This document shows, one piece after another, positions 22,257-34,004 of a DNA stretch of 64,000 nt (positions are counted from its first letter, which is position 1; each line of letters starts with the position of its first letter). The stretch is from Apium graveolens. Taxonomy: Eukaryota > Streptophyta > Magnoliopsida > Apiales > Apiaceae. Both the position numbers and the translations under genes were made by a program. The notes under the pieces were generated by a model. That model was given only the letters and a program-made list of their open reading frames with translations. It did no database searches and was not told the origin of the DNA. Location: positions 20,843,262 through 20,907,261 of the forward strand of contig NC_133652.1 in assembly GCF_009905375.1 (NCBI RefSeq). The letters are read 5' to 3'.

Positions 22257-25200
22257 TCACTTTTGGATCTCTTCGATATCAGGAGTTGTTCTGAGATGGT
22301 TCTTTAACAAACATCTCTCAGCATATCTGAGTTCATCAATCATCCTCCTTTTAGCATCTTTAAGCTCTGCAGTATCTTCACCAGTTTGGAAGATAGCATA
22401 TCTGAGATCATTAATTTTTGCTTTTCTCAACTCCTGATCTAGTCTTATGACATAGGCTTTGTCAGACTCTAGATTGAATTCAAGTCTCTTAATACCAAGA
22501 TATGTTCTGATCTTTGCAGTATTAGGCTTCATATCAACAATATCACCCTTGTGATCTCTGTACTTGGGACAGTATGTGCTGTCAGACTTCACAGAATAAA
22601 GCTTCCTCTGTCTCCGAATTTGAGTCTTCAAATAATTTACGACACTTTCTGTTAATCTGTCCTTCACTTGAAGTAAGAATAAAACATGTTCTAATTTCTC
22701 AAAATACTTCAGTGATATAGCATTTTCCCTTATATGGTAAACCCTTCCATCTGTCATGAAATATAACAAGATGTGTTCTTTCAAGAAGGTATGGTAGACC
22801 ATCTGTACAGATTCAAGTTGATTCAATCTTTCAAGAGTTGCTCCAATACCTGGTTCACTTAAGGAAGTTGGATCATTGGTTGTGTTCTGCACTCTTCTTT
22901 CATCAGCACTACTCAATCCAGATTTATCTCTTGCTTCCTTTCCAGTAACCACTCTTGCTTCAAAATCACTTGCTACAGTCTTCAAAGGTTGAGTCTGTTT
23001 GGCTTTAGTAAATCCTGGTAGGAGTAACTTTGAGGATTTAACATGAACAATGTCAAAGGTTTCCTTTGACTTATCTTCTGATATCAAGCCAACTTGAGCT
23101 ATGTCAGAGGTTGCTTGCTTCATTGTTATATCAGAACTAACTATATCTTGACTCTGAACAACTTGAGCCATGTCAGAGGTTGTCTTAGAAATCTTCCTTG
23201 AAGTCAGAGTAAGATTAGCATCTTCATCAGAAATTTCTTCATCCATAGGAGGCACATAAACCTTTACAGGTTCACCAACTTTTTCTTTGCCCTTGGACCT
23301 TGGATCTATCTGCAATTGCGATTTGGCTTTAGTTGCCACATGATTTGTCCTTTCTTTTATCACAATGCCTTTAGCCGTAGGAAGTTTCTTTTTAACAATA
23401 GAAGCTTCAGATTTGGAGTTGACTTTTTCTAACTTAAGTCTAGATTCTTCTTCCATTAGACTCTCAAAGTCCATTCCTGGATTTTCTTTTAGAAATAACT
23501 GTCTTGAAATTTCTTCATCAAGTTCCAACAGTTCATCAGAACTTATCCTTTTACCAGTATCAGAAGTTATTCTTCTCCCAGTATCAGAACTTGTTCCTTG
23601 ACTTGTAGTTCCAGTTCTCTTGATGAGAGACCTCCACCTTGACCATGACCTCCACCCATTCCAGAGTTTCCCGGGTCATTACCATCATCCTTTTTCTTCA
23701 GTGTCTTAACATATTTGCATTTGGACTTAATTACTTTCTCCCCCTTTTTGGCATCAGCAGGTAAAAGAAGAGAGAGAAGCAATTCCATTGAGGATTGGAT
23801 CTTATTGAGTTGAGATTGCTGAGAAGCTTGATTTCTCAAAATTTCATCAATCTGAGACTGTTGCTTCTCTTGAATTTGCTCAATGTTGGTAATTTTGTCA
23901 AAGGAAGGTTTGAAAAACCTTTTATTGTCCAACTTGACAACTGTATCTTGCTGATTTAAGGTTTATTGAATCTTGTCCACCTTGGCCTGAGTTACAGAGT
24001 GTTGACCTTGAAGGTGCCTTGTACTAAATGTAGTAACTCTTAGCTGTGTCTTGAAATCAACATTGACTATCATCTCATCAGCTTTTACCAAGTGATCAGC
24101 AAGAATATTTTCAGTAGGAACAAAGGTAACCGTGTTCCACTCCTTAGTCCACTCATGTCCTCTAGGAGTTTCACTCCAAGGTACTGGTGCTTCCCCTATA
24201 ACAAACTTTTTGACTATCTCAGCTTTTGAAGGAGCTTGTAGAGGTGCATGTCCAGAAGGACCAGTTGCATAACATCTAAATTTGTAGCAGCATTACCAGT
24301 AGCATCAACATTTGCAGCATCAGAACTTACAGAGTCAACATTTTCAGCATCCTTTGATAAAAGAACAGTATGAGAAGCTATGGAGGCTTCAACATCATCC
24401 TCTAAGGGCTGATCTCCAACTAAGTTTTGATCAACATCCATATTCTGATGCTCACCTAAAATCTGATCTTCGATATCTAGATGCAGAGAAGGTGTTGTAG
24501 GCAATTATGGATTAAAATTAGCATCAGGAATTGGTGTTGTTGGTGAAGTGACTTGAGTTGATGGAGCTTCTAGATACAAAACCTGTGGCACTTTCAAGTT
24601 ATGTATGCAATTTCATCACTTGGCCCCTGGTTATCAACATGTACTGGAGATACTGGAGGTGTAGGAATATGAGTAGTTTCTGGCTCATGTAGTGGAGAGT
24701 GATGAGTTGCATGAGGGTCTGGATCAGCACTAGGAGAATTGTGAGCTTCAACAGGGTCTTGTAAGATCAGAGATTCCTGATCCCCTTCCTTAGCTGCTGC
24801 TTCCAGTCCTTTACAAGAATCTTCAGGCCTTTTGCCAATGTTTTGAATCTTTTAGCTTTTAAGGTGACTTTAGGAGCTGTATCATCAGAATTACACTTTC
24901 TAAGCCTTTTTAGGGGCCTAGAACTCCCAATATCAACATCCTCCTGAGAAGAGACCTTCTCAGCTTCTCTTGCAACAGGTTCTGATACAGGAACCTATTC
25001 CTCAGCATCTGATTCTTCTCGCAGAATGAATCTCCTTCTCTTCTGTTGTGTCTGAGGTGGTTTCTTAGTCCTCTTAGGTTTGGAAGATGAAGGCTGCACT
25101 ATAGGATCTGAAGGTTGAGGTTGAGAAGTTTGTGGTGGTTGAGTAGAGGTGGTAGGTACTGATGGATGAGGTTCAGATGGTTGAACATCAGGATATAGTG

Positions 25201-25865
25201 TAGTGTACTTAACGGGATATAGTGCAGAAACTATAGATAAGCTGACAGAATCTAGCAAAATAGACAGTAGATCTATCTTTATTCATTCTATCCCCAATAA
25301 AACCTAAGACAACACTTGCATAATCAAAATCAGTTCGATTTATGAGAGCATACCCGATTTGTTGGCTGAATATGGGAATTGCATCAAAATTGGAACATTT
25401 GTTTGCAAAAGCTTTAATTATGCAATCAAAGAAGAAACTCCATTCCCTCCTTATGAAAGATCTCTTCAACTGACCAAGCTTTGCCAATGTCCTCTCATAT
25501 CCCAGACTGGCCATCATGTTTTGAAGAACTGGATCTTCAACAGTAGAATAGACACAGTTTTCAGGTAGCTACAGTGCTTGTCGAACCGTAGACAAAGTTA
25601 TAACATAATCATCCTCCCCTGATGAAAAAATAATACTTGGGGACCCTTGAGCACCACCATCATCATATACACCGCTTCTCCAGAACTCCAGGACTAGAGT
25701 ACTAGAGACTGCTTCGGGTTCGGTCAGAGCATACCCAATATCAGAACTAACAAGAAAGACCCGAATGAAGTGAAGTTCAGATGGGGCTTCTGTCTTGCTA
25801 AGAATAGCAGAAAAGTTATTAGGAACAAACGTAGCTCCATCAAAAATTATGTCCTTGGGTGCCAT
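22257..25865 (-). pseudogene. Large accessory ('env-like' position) gene of element A, frameshifted
   Basis: The gene starts MAPKDIIFDGATF (25865) and ends near 22257, about 1,200 codons. It is broken into pieces at 25569-25865, 25209-25517, 24995-25258, 24214-24504, 23567-23932 and 22257-23528. Layout: a conserved N-terminal block of about 200 residues (LHFIRVFLVSSDIGYALTEP..., RREWSFFFDCIIKAFANKCS, NFDAIPIFSQQIGYALIN), a Pro/Ser/Thr-rich stretch with basic KRTKKPPQTQQKRRR, an acidic Ala/Asp-rich stretch, a Gln-rich coiled coil (EKQQSQIDEILRNQASQQSQ), the DAKKGEKVIKSKCK block, and a conserved Lys/Glu-rich C-terminal domain. No signal peptide, furin-type site or membrane span is visible, so I do not call it an envelope protein. 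Function unknown. Confidence 0.75.
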
Positions 25866-26010
25866 GAGAATTCGTGAGAAAGAAAATTGCCTGGAAGGTG
25901 TTTCAGAAAATGTCTGTGAAAAATTATCAGTAGATGAGAGAGAATAAAAGTAAAAAGAGAGAGATAAAATATGAAATTAAATAAAAGATTTCATAATCTT
26001 TTCTCTCTTT

Positions 26011-26020
26011 TACTTATACA
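26011..26020 (-). promoter_or_regulatory. Conserved TATA-like box before the large accessory gene (element A)
   Basis: Minus strand TGTATAAGTA, about 150 bp before the ATG at 25865. Element C has GTATAAGTA about 165 bp before its ATG. The upstream 100 bp are also conserved between A and C, including CTGACAGGTGTC and CAACGGTTA. A separate promoter is inference. Confidence 0.45.
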
Positions 26021-26584
26021 CGGTAGAAAAAGTAACCGTTGAGACACCTGTCAGACATGCAGCAGTAAAAGATAATTAATGGGCACGGGTATTCAGTAAT
26101 CATTACTTATCACATGCAGTTTTTCAAGGAAAAACCGTTCCACTTACCAAGTAATTCCATTAATCAAGGTCGTTCAGTTTTATTTTAAATTTTAAAACTG
26201 TTCCCACTTAATAAATTTTTTATTACTGCCTTACCAATATTCTGTAAAATTATGACCAATGAGAGAATGACCATTAATAAACCAAGTAAACAAATACTGC
26301 CATATAAGAATTAGAACTTGATTTGTATCAGAGCTAAAAATGTCATCAGAATATGGTTAGTGTCAGGATTTAAAATTTTATCAGAATATCAAATGACTCA
26401 AAGACAAAATCTTGCATAAAGATAAAATTTCATTAATATATTGAGCAAATACATTTCATGAAATTTAAATTACATGCTTAAAATTACAAGATTGTCCTAA
26501 ACTACAAATTCTAACATCAACAGCTTTAGTCCTAAGCTAAGAAGCCAGACAAAGCCGATGGTGTAGAGAAACAGATCGCTGCAA

Positions 26585-26854
26585 TTATTTCTTCTTCCTA
26601 CTCTCAACAAAAAGAACAGCAAGACGAATAATTCGCTCCTGCTGTCGGAGAGCTTCTCTCCGTTCCTCTTCCAGACGCTGAAGATGGCGATGATAGTCCA
26701 TGTAGAAGAACAAGAGGTCCGTGAGAACCTCTTGGGGAACTGAGTCCCAGATATCATCAGGAATGACAGTGACATGCCACTCATGCCTCCACTCAGTACT
26801 GCTCAACGCGATAGTGAAAGTGTCATAGTTCAGAACTAAATTGAAACGAACCAT
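26585..26854 (-). CDS. 89-aa accessory protein of element A
   Basis: The intact ORF starts MVRFNLVLNYDTFTI and ends in FVESRKKK. It is about 80% identical, without gaps, to the 89-aa ORF of element C: I count 18 differences, 12 of them in the first 30 residues. A central invariant block reads EWHVTVIPD, then DSVPQEVLT and LLFFYMDYHRHL, followed by a charged helix (RLEEERREALRQQERIIRLA). The last 55 residues look helical or coiled-coil. No known domain is recognised. It lies between RNase H and the large accessory gene, with a TATA box (TATATAAA) 73 bp upstream, so it may have its own transcript. It has no stop or shift although gag, pol and the large gene of A are all broken. Confidence 0.7.
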   Translation of the reverse strand: MVRFNLVLNYDTFTIALSSTEWRHEWHVTVIPDDIWDSVPQEVLTDLLFFYMDYHRHLQRLEEERREALRQQERIIRLAVLFVESRKKK

Positions 26855-26919
26855 GTTTTTTATGAGAAAAAAAAATTTGAGAGAAAATGAGAGATGTGTT
26901 GGCTGAAGTGAGGTGTTGG

Positions 26920-26927
26920 TTTATATA
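26920..26927 (-). promoter_or_regulatory. TATA box of the 89-aa ORF (element A)
   Basis: Minus strand TATATAAACCAACAC.TCAC, 73 bp before the ATG. Element C has TATAAACCAACACTTCAC at 82 bp. Box, following 'accaacac' and pyrimidine-rich leader are conserved in both. Confidence 0.6.
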
Positions 26928-28261
26928 GCCAATAGAATACCAAGAGATGCAAGGAAAATTGAATGGTTACAGGTAGAAATAATTCTACCTCGTCTCCCTA
27001 GACTGATGAGAATAATAACAGCCACTGGAAGTTTAAAGCAGGATTTAATGCGCACACGAAACAAGTAAAAATTATTGTGCATAGACGAGTACCACTAACC
27101 CAAATTATGTTGACTGTTAATATCTCACCCAAACATATTCTGATTTTAAATAAGACTGTTTCAGATTTTAACCACAAATAAGTCAAGTAAAGAATTAGAG
27201 TTTAATATCAGAACTTAGACTTATATAAGAACTTAACAGTCATCAGAAAATGATTTCTTAACTCGAAAAGTGAATGCCTATTTCTGTAATTCTTCACACA
27301 AATTCTGATTTTGTTTATTCAGAACTTAATCATCAGAACTTCCATAAGAACTTGACCTCAGAATTTATGCAACTCACACTTAAACTGTTCATCTAAAATA
27401 ACATTTATCATCACAGTAATTTTCATCATTCATATGGAGTGTATGTGTGTGCAGTAAGCTTAATATCAGATAAAGATTAAAGTCTGATTCACTTCAGTAC
27501 ATCTTAGAAATAAGGCATAACTAAGAACTTTGCTCAAAATCTGTCATGATTCTGAAGTCTACTTTAGAATGAGTTCATGCATGAGTCCACCTCAACTGTT
27601 TTGTGCTCATTTTATGCATCTTTTGAAATTCCATTTTATAGTGGCTTCTCAGTGTAAGTGAGTCACGACTGCTTATCAGAATTTATGATATTATCAGAGT
27701 ATTTCTCCAGTAATCAGAGAATGTGAAAAGTCACCAAGAAAAATATTTATTTTGCTTTTCTGATGCATATTACTTAATACCAGCAATGCACTTGGGTCTT
27801 CCCTTCCACAGTTTTTACTCTAGATCTCAAAGGAGTACCTGATTTTAATTTCTCTTTCTTTTTCTTTTGATAAGTGAGGTTTATCAGCACTTAGTACATC
27901 CATCAGATTTACTAACATCAGAACTTAACATATAAGAAACATTAGTCCAGTTTGTGACTTAGTAATGAGATACACAAAGTAAACTTCAACTAAGCTCAGT
28001 AGCTTGTGTTAAGAGATTTCCACATAAACAATTACTTCAAACATGGGATCTTTAGTATATTAAAGACTACTAGGTCAACATCTAGCATAGTTATCCTCAT
28101 TGGATTGAATGGTCACAGGAACATTCATCTCACTATCAGAGTTTAGAAATTCACATCAGACAACAATCAGTATTTAAGCAATTTTCAATTAAGCACAGAA
28201 TACACAAAAATAGTAATATCTGTAAATACTGATCATAAAATCTGATGCATCAGAACAAAAA
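26928..28261 (-). other. Conserved non-coding region between RNase H and the accessory ORFs (element A)
   Basis: About 1.3 kb without coding capacity but clearly alignable to 55801-57146 of element C over its whole length. Rich in the word TCAGAACTT (minus AAGTTCTGA). Contains at 27641-27672 a block that on the minus strand reads AGTCGTGACTCACTTACACT, then GAGAAGCCAC, also present in C and, diverged, in element E. The region may hold regulatory or packaging signals. Confidence 0.55.
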
Positions 28262-28630
28262 CTAAGCAGATTTAGAGAAAGAACCTGAAACCATTCCAAG
28301 TTCATTTACCAATCTTGTAAAAGTAGCTTCACACAGTGGTTTTGTGAAGATATCTGCTAGTTGTTGATCTGTTGGAACAAAGTGCAATTCCACTATACCA
28401 TCATCCACATGCTCCCTTATGAAGTGGTACCTAATGCTGATGTGCTTTGTCATTGAGTGTTGAACTGGATTACCTGTCATAACAATAGCACTTTGATTAT
28501 CACAGTAAATAGGGATTTTAAAATATGTTAACCCATAATCCAGTAACTGATTCTTCATCCAAAGAATCTGTGCACAACAGTTTCCTGCAGCAATGTATTC
28601 TGCTTCTGCAGTTGATATGGAAATTGACTT
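28262..28630 (-). pseudogene. RNase H domain C-terminal part, element A
   Basis: Contains the copia RNase H blocks IPIYCDNQSAIVM, then KHISIRYHFIREHV and VPTDQQLADIFTKPL, ending SGSFSKSA just before the non-coding region. Element C reads the same protein. The frame is cut from the RT part by a stop at 28631-28633 where C has a Gln codon (CAA to TAA). Confidence 0.85.
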
Positions 28631-30364
28631 TTATTTCTTGCTAAACCAAGAAACCAATCTGCCTCCAAGAAATTGGTAGCTTGCACTTGTACTTATCCTG
28701 TCAATTTTGCATCCTGCAAAATCTGCATCTGAGTAACCTATTAGTTTAAAATCTGATTCTCTGGGATACCACAATCCTAGATCAGCTGTTCCCTTAAGAT
28801 ACTTGAAAATTCTTTTCACAGCTGTTAAGTGAGGTTCTCTTGGATCTGCTTGAAATCTTGCACAAAGACAGGTAGCATACATGATATCAGGTCTACTAGC
28901 AGTTAGATAGAGTACAGAGCCAATCATACCTCTGTAATCAGTAATATCTACTGATATACCAATATCCTTATCCAATTTTGTTGCAGTGGCCATGGGAGTG
29001 GATGCACTTGAACAATCTTGCATTACAAATTTCTTCAGCAAATTTCTGGTATACTTGGATTGACAAATAAAAGTACCTTCTTCATTCTGCTTGACTTGAA
29101 GGCCCAGAAAATAGCTAAGTTCCCCCATCATACTCATTTGATATCTTGACTGCATCAGTTTGGAAAACTTCTTGCAAAGTCTGTCATTTATAGAACCAAA
29201 AATGATATCATCAACATATATCCGTACCAAAAGCAAGTCCTTTCCATGGTTGAGGTAGAACATTGTTTTGTCAATAGTTCCTCTGTTAAATTCACTTTCC
29301 AGAAGAAACTGAACTAAAGTCTCATACCATGCTCTTGGAGCTTGCTTAAGGCCATAAAGTGTTTTATCATGCCTATAGACATGATTTGGAAATTTGGGAT
29401 CTACAAAGCCTGGAGGTTGTTCAACATATACTTCCTCTTCCAATTCTCCATTGAGAAAAGCACTTTTCACATCCATTTGAAAAACAGTAAACTTTTTATG
29501 AGCAGCATAAGCCAAAAATATCCTTATGGCTTCCAATCTAGCAACTGGTGCAAATGTTTCATCATAATCAATTTCCTCCAGTTGAGAATATCCTTTTGCA
29601 ACCAGTCTTGCTTTATTCCTTATAATTATGCCATCACTATCAGTTTTGTTTCTGAACACCCACTTTGTACCAACAACAGATCTGTTCTTTGGTCTTGGCA
29701 CTAGGGTCAAGATTTTATTTCTTTCAAATTTATTTAACTCTTCCTGCATTGCTTGCATCCAATCAGCATCTCGAAGAGCTTCTTCCACTTTCTTTGGTTC
29801 AGTCTGAGAAATAAAAGAATTATAGAGACATTCACTTAAAGTAGTTGTTCTAGTTCTGACACTTGCATCAGGATTTCCAATAATTAAGTCAGGTGTATGT
29901 GATTTAGTCCACTTCCTTGCAGATGGAAGGTTTTCTCTAGAACTGGATGCTCCCCCATGATCCATGCTATCTTCATCAACATTTTCTGATGCTCCCCCTG
30001 AAACTATGCTCTCTGAGTTGGATCCTTCAGAATTTAAGTTATCAGAACTATCAGAACTTGGCTTATCAGAACTTGATGAATCAGAACTTGAAGAGCCAGT
30101 TGTATGTTCTGATGCTTCTTGAGATGTGGTTGTATCATCAATATGCTCCCCCTGCACAGGTGCATCTTCCTTTGGCGTAGTCACCACAGTTTCAATAACA
30201 TCAGAGTTAAATCCATCAGAGTTTGCAGTATCAGGATTTAGACTGTCAGGATTTTCAGTATCAGAATTTAAGTCTTCATTTTCAAATCTCAGCTGATCAT
30301 GATCATTGAAATCTTCAAGTCCAGTAATCTTCTTATCATCAAAGGAGACATTGATAGATTCCAT
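28631..30364 (-). pseudogene. Integrase C-terminal linker and Ty1/copia reverse transcriptase, element A
   Basis: 577 open codons. The first 150 are Ser/Asp-rich linker with repeats ([35 protein letters not shown]). RT starts at about residue 195 ([17 protein letters not shown]) and shows [65 protein letters not shown] and the catalytic YVDDIIFGS. It runs on to the first RNase H block ([10 protein letters not shown]) and stops at SWFSKK. All core RT residues look intact; the premature stop removes the end of RNase H. This is the best preserved pol segment in the window and the template against which the deletion in C can be seen. Confidence 0.9.
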
Positions 30365-31612
30365 GACAACCCTTGTTCTTAAATTGTAGATTCTGAAGGC
30401 TTTTGTGGAAAGTGGATATCCAACAAAAATTCATTCATCAGCTTTTAAATCAAATTTGGATAGCTGTTCAGGGTGAGTCTTAAGAACAAAACAATTGCAT
30501 CCAAATACATGAAAATACTTCAGATTTGGCTTCTTTTTCTTCACCATCTCATATGGTGTTTTTCCATGCTTGTTGATGAGTGTTGCATTCTGAGTAAAAC
30601 AAGCAGTCTGCACAGCTTCAGCCCAAAAATAGGTTGGTAGCTTTGCTTAATCAAGCATAGTTCATGCAACTTCAATAAGAGTTCTATTCTTTCTTTCAAC
30701 AACTCCATTTTGCTGTGGAGTTCCAGGAGCAAAAATTTCATGCTTTATTCCATGGTCTTTGCAGAACTCTTCCATGATCAAATTCTTGAACTCAGTGCCA
30801 TTATCACTTCTTATGATCTTCACAGAATCTTTGACCAATTTATCCAGTTGCTTGACATGATCAATCAAGATAGATGCAGTTTCACTTTTTGTGTGCAAGA
30901 AATACACCCATGTGTATCTGGTGAACTCATCCACTATGACCATAGCATATTTCTTCTTTGCAATAGACATGACATTCACTGGACCAAATAGATTTACATG
31001 TAGTAGGTGATAAGGTTCAAGAATTGATGATTCAGTCTTGCTTTTGAATGAAGATTTTCTTTGTTTTGCCTTCTGACATGAATCACAAAGGCCATCAGGA
31101 GCAAATACTGATTTTGGCAGTCCTCTCACAAGATCTTTCTTGACTAGTTCATTTATATTGTTGAAATTTTAATGAGAGAGTTTCTTGTGCCAATCCCAGC
31201 TTTCTTCAATTGATGCTCTACTCAACAGACAGATTGCAGAACCATCAGAACTTGTTGAAAGCTTGGCTTCATAAATGTTACCATGCCTGTATCCCTTTAG
31301 AACAACTTTGCCTGTAGAATTGCTTACAACTTCACAGTGTTCTTCAAAGAAATCCACATGATAACCTCTGTCAAAGATTTGACTAACACTCAGCAGATTG
31401 TGTTTAAGTCCTGAGACCAGAGCTACTTCTTTAATGATGACATTCCCAAGATTGATATTGCCATATCCCAGTATTTTTCCAATGTTGCCATCTCCATAAG
31501 AAACACTTGGGCCAGCTTTCTCCACAGAGTCTGATAGCAGGGCTTTATTTCCAGTCATATGTCCTGAACATCCACTGTCCAGAACTAGGATATTTTTCCT
31601 GTTGCCCTGCAA
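30365..31612 (-). pseudogene. Protease, GAG-pre-integrase and integrase of element A
   Basis: 31612-31169 encodes the aspartic protease with active site LDSGCSGHMTG, then YGDGNIGKILGYGNI, and the GAG-pre-integrase block WHKKLSH. A TAA at about 31168 (TTA in C) cuts it. Integrase follows at 31129-30662: zinc-binding CDSCQKAKQ, HVNLFGPVNV, RSDNGTEFKN and PQQNGVVERKNR. The first catalytic Asp is Asn here (codon 30992-30994; C keeps HVDLFGP), so DDE is NDE. The end of the catalytic core and the C-terminal block (KTPYEMVKKKKPNLKYFHVF, FGCNCFV) lie at 30613-30431 in another frame. Stops, shifts and the triad change make the integrase inactive. Confidence 0.88.
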
Positions 31613-31624
31613 TCACAAAGACCA

Positions 31625-33948
31625 TTAATGATTAGTTTTAAGGACCCAGACTTGCTTGGATCCTTTGGCCTTATTAAGTTTGTTAACATTTGCAGCGGAT
31701 TTAACATCAAAGTTTATGTTAACATTTTTCTTATCAGCATTTACACTATCAGACTTTGTATCAGAACTTACACTAGAAGGAACAATGCTAACTTTCTTTA
31801 AAGAAGGTTTTATTTGATAATAATCATAGTACAAACTATGATATTCCTTACAAGTATAAATGGAATGTCATAAACTACCACAATGAAAATAATGATTTTG
31901 TGGCCTATATCTAACAGACCGACTCTTAACTCCTGACTTTGAAGGTAAGGAGTTTATGTTCTTATTCTTCCTGCAAAAAGAAGCCATATGGTTAGAACTT
32001 CCACAGTTATGACATGTTTTTCTAGGGGCATTAGGAACAGGCTTATAATCATTGTTTTTATTCACACCTTCCTTTCCATTTCTAATTTCCTAGAAGACTT
32101 TACCTTGTTTACATTCTTAACATCTTTCAGCGTATGCTTAAGCTGCTTCTTTGTCATTAAGCCTACATTAACTTCAGTTGTCTTTTCCTGTTCTAGTTTG
32201 TCAGAAGTTAATTCCTTTTTAACTTCTGATTTCTCAGTATCAGACTTTACAACTACAAACTTAATAGGTTTTACCTTTGGCTTTTGTTTAACAATTGTAG
32301 GCTTAATTTCTACAGTTCCTTTATCATTCTTATCATCTCCATAACCTAAGCCCTCTTTCCAGTTTCAACTACTTAACAAATTCTGAGTTGTTCTGCCAGA
32401 GTTAGTCCAAGTCCTGATAATCTCTCTTTCCTTTTCTAACTCAGTTTTTAGAGATTCATTCATTTTAAGTACTTCATCCCTAACATAGAAAGCATCATCT
32501 CTATCTTTCTGAGTTTGATGGAACATGACTAACTCTTTTTCTAAATAATCATTCCTCTTTTTACAAGCAAGATTTTCAGAAGTTAATCTTTCACATGTTA
32601 AAGTTTGATCTCTATAACTAATGAACATGGTTTTAAGATATCTTCTCAACTCATTAATGTCATCAGTATGAAAGGCATAAGTAGTTTGAGGTACCTTTAA
32701 CTCAGCAGCTTCAGAACTACTATCAGCATTTGCCATCAAGGCATAGTTCACCTCACTTTCAGAATCTGAAGTGTCTGTCCAGCTTTTCTTTTTTGTGACA
32801 AGAGCCTTGCCTTTGTCACTCTTCACTTTCTTACAATCAGGAGATATGTGGCCTTTCTCACCACAGTTGTAGCATTTGACATTTGTGTAATCTCCTCTGT
32901 CAGACTTCCCTCCTTTGCCTTCAGTTTTTCTGAAATTCTTCTTGTCAGAACTTGCACCTTTCCTGGAAAACTTCTTTCCTTTCCTGAATTTTCTGTATGC
33001 AATCCTTGTGATTCCTTTCACCATAAGAACACACAGCTTCATCATTTCTTCATCAGCATCCATCTCAGGCAAGCTTTCAGTTTCTGAGTCATCATCACTA
33101 TCAGAACTTGATGACTCAATATCAGACTTTGTGATGAGCGCTTTTCCCTTGCCTTTCCTTGAGGTAGCTGCCTTGGGGGATTCTTCCTCAGCCTTAAGAC
33201 CAACTGTCCTTGACTTTCCTCCTTTCCTCTTGCTTCTTTGTTCCTTCTCAAGTTCATGAGTCTTGAGCATCCCATAAATTTCATCAAGAGTTATTTCTTC
33301 AAGATTATAGTTGTCTCTTATAATTGTGGCCTTCAAATCCCAACTTTCAGGAAGAACTAACAGGAATTTAAGATTTGAATCTTCAAGATCATACTCCTTA
33401 TCAAATAGTGACAAATCATTCAAGAGTTTGACAAATCTGTCATATAAATCAGTCAATGACTCATTAGGCTTTGAGTCAAAGTGTTCATACTCTTGAGTGA
33501 GTATAGTCTTCCTGTTCTTCTTAATCGAATCAGTTCCCTGGCATCTTGTCTCCAAGGCATCCCATATCTTCTTTACAGTCTTGCAGTTAATTACCCTGTT
33601 TGACATTACATTATCAATGGCACTATACAACAAATGTCGTACCTTAGCATCCTTAGCAATTGATGCGATATCTTCAGCAGTGTAATCACTCTTCTCCTTT
33701 GGTATAGACTTTGCTGCATCACCTGCAACTACAACAGCGAGTTTTATTGGCTTGTGAGGTCCTTCATTGATTCTATCAAGATATTCTGGATCTGTAGCTT
33801 CCAGAAACATAGTCATCCTCACCTTTCATATGGGATATTCAGATGGTTTCAGTATGGGAACTCTAATAGCCTCATATCGACTATGGATTTGAGTCTTTGG
33901 AGGTTCTTCAGTTTTGGTGGGCTTGGTTGGAGTTTCTGCTTCAGACAT
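31625..33948 (-). pseudogene. Gag of element A with zinc knuckles
   Basis: The start is MSEAETPTKPTK at 33948, shortly after the PBS. A TGA at 33826-33828 replaces the Trp codon seen in C (EYAIWKVRM). From 33822 a long frame shows the UBN2/gag core (KEKSDYTAEDIASIAKDAKV, KKIWDALETRCQGT, ILTQEYEHFDSK), a basic/acidic linker, knuckle 1 CYNCGEKGHISPDC, and a predicted coiled coil (LTCERLTSENLACKKRNDYL). After a frame break come knuckle 2 CHNCGSSNHMASFC (32000 region) and a ruined knuckle 3 (Cys to Tyr and Trp to stop near 31870-31900). Gag would assemble particles and bind RNA. It is non-functional as it stands. Confidence 0.88.
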
Positions 33949-33990
33949 GATTGTTTTTGGATCTTAAACTGTTTGTGTGTTAACAGATAG

Positions 33991-34002
33991 GCTCTGATAC
34001 CA
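33991..34002 (-). other. Primer-binding site of element A
   Basis: Minus strand TGGTATCAGAGC, two bases after the 5' LTR; complementary to initiator tRNA-Met. Same site at 51145-51157 in C. Confidence 0.92.
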
Positions 34003-34004
34003 CT

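Noticed and set aside
22257..25865. True retroviral envelope gene
   Set aside because: No signal peptide, membrane span or processing site; position alone is not enough.
32848..33259. Plus-strand frames across element A gag
   Set aside because: Antisense shadows of the Ser/Asp/Lys-rich gag linker; they have matching antisense partners in C at 51888-52299.
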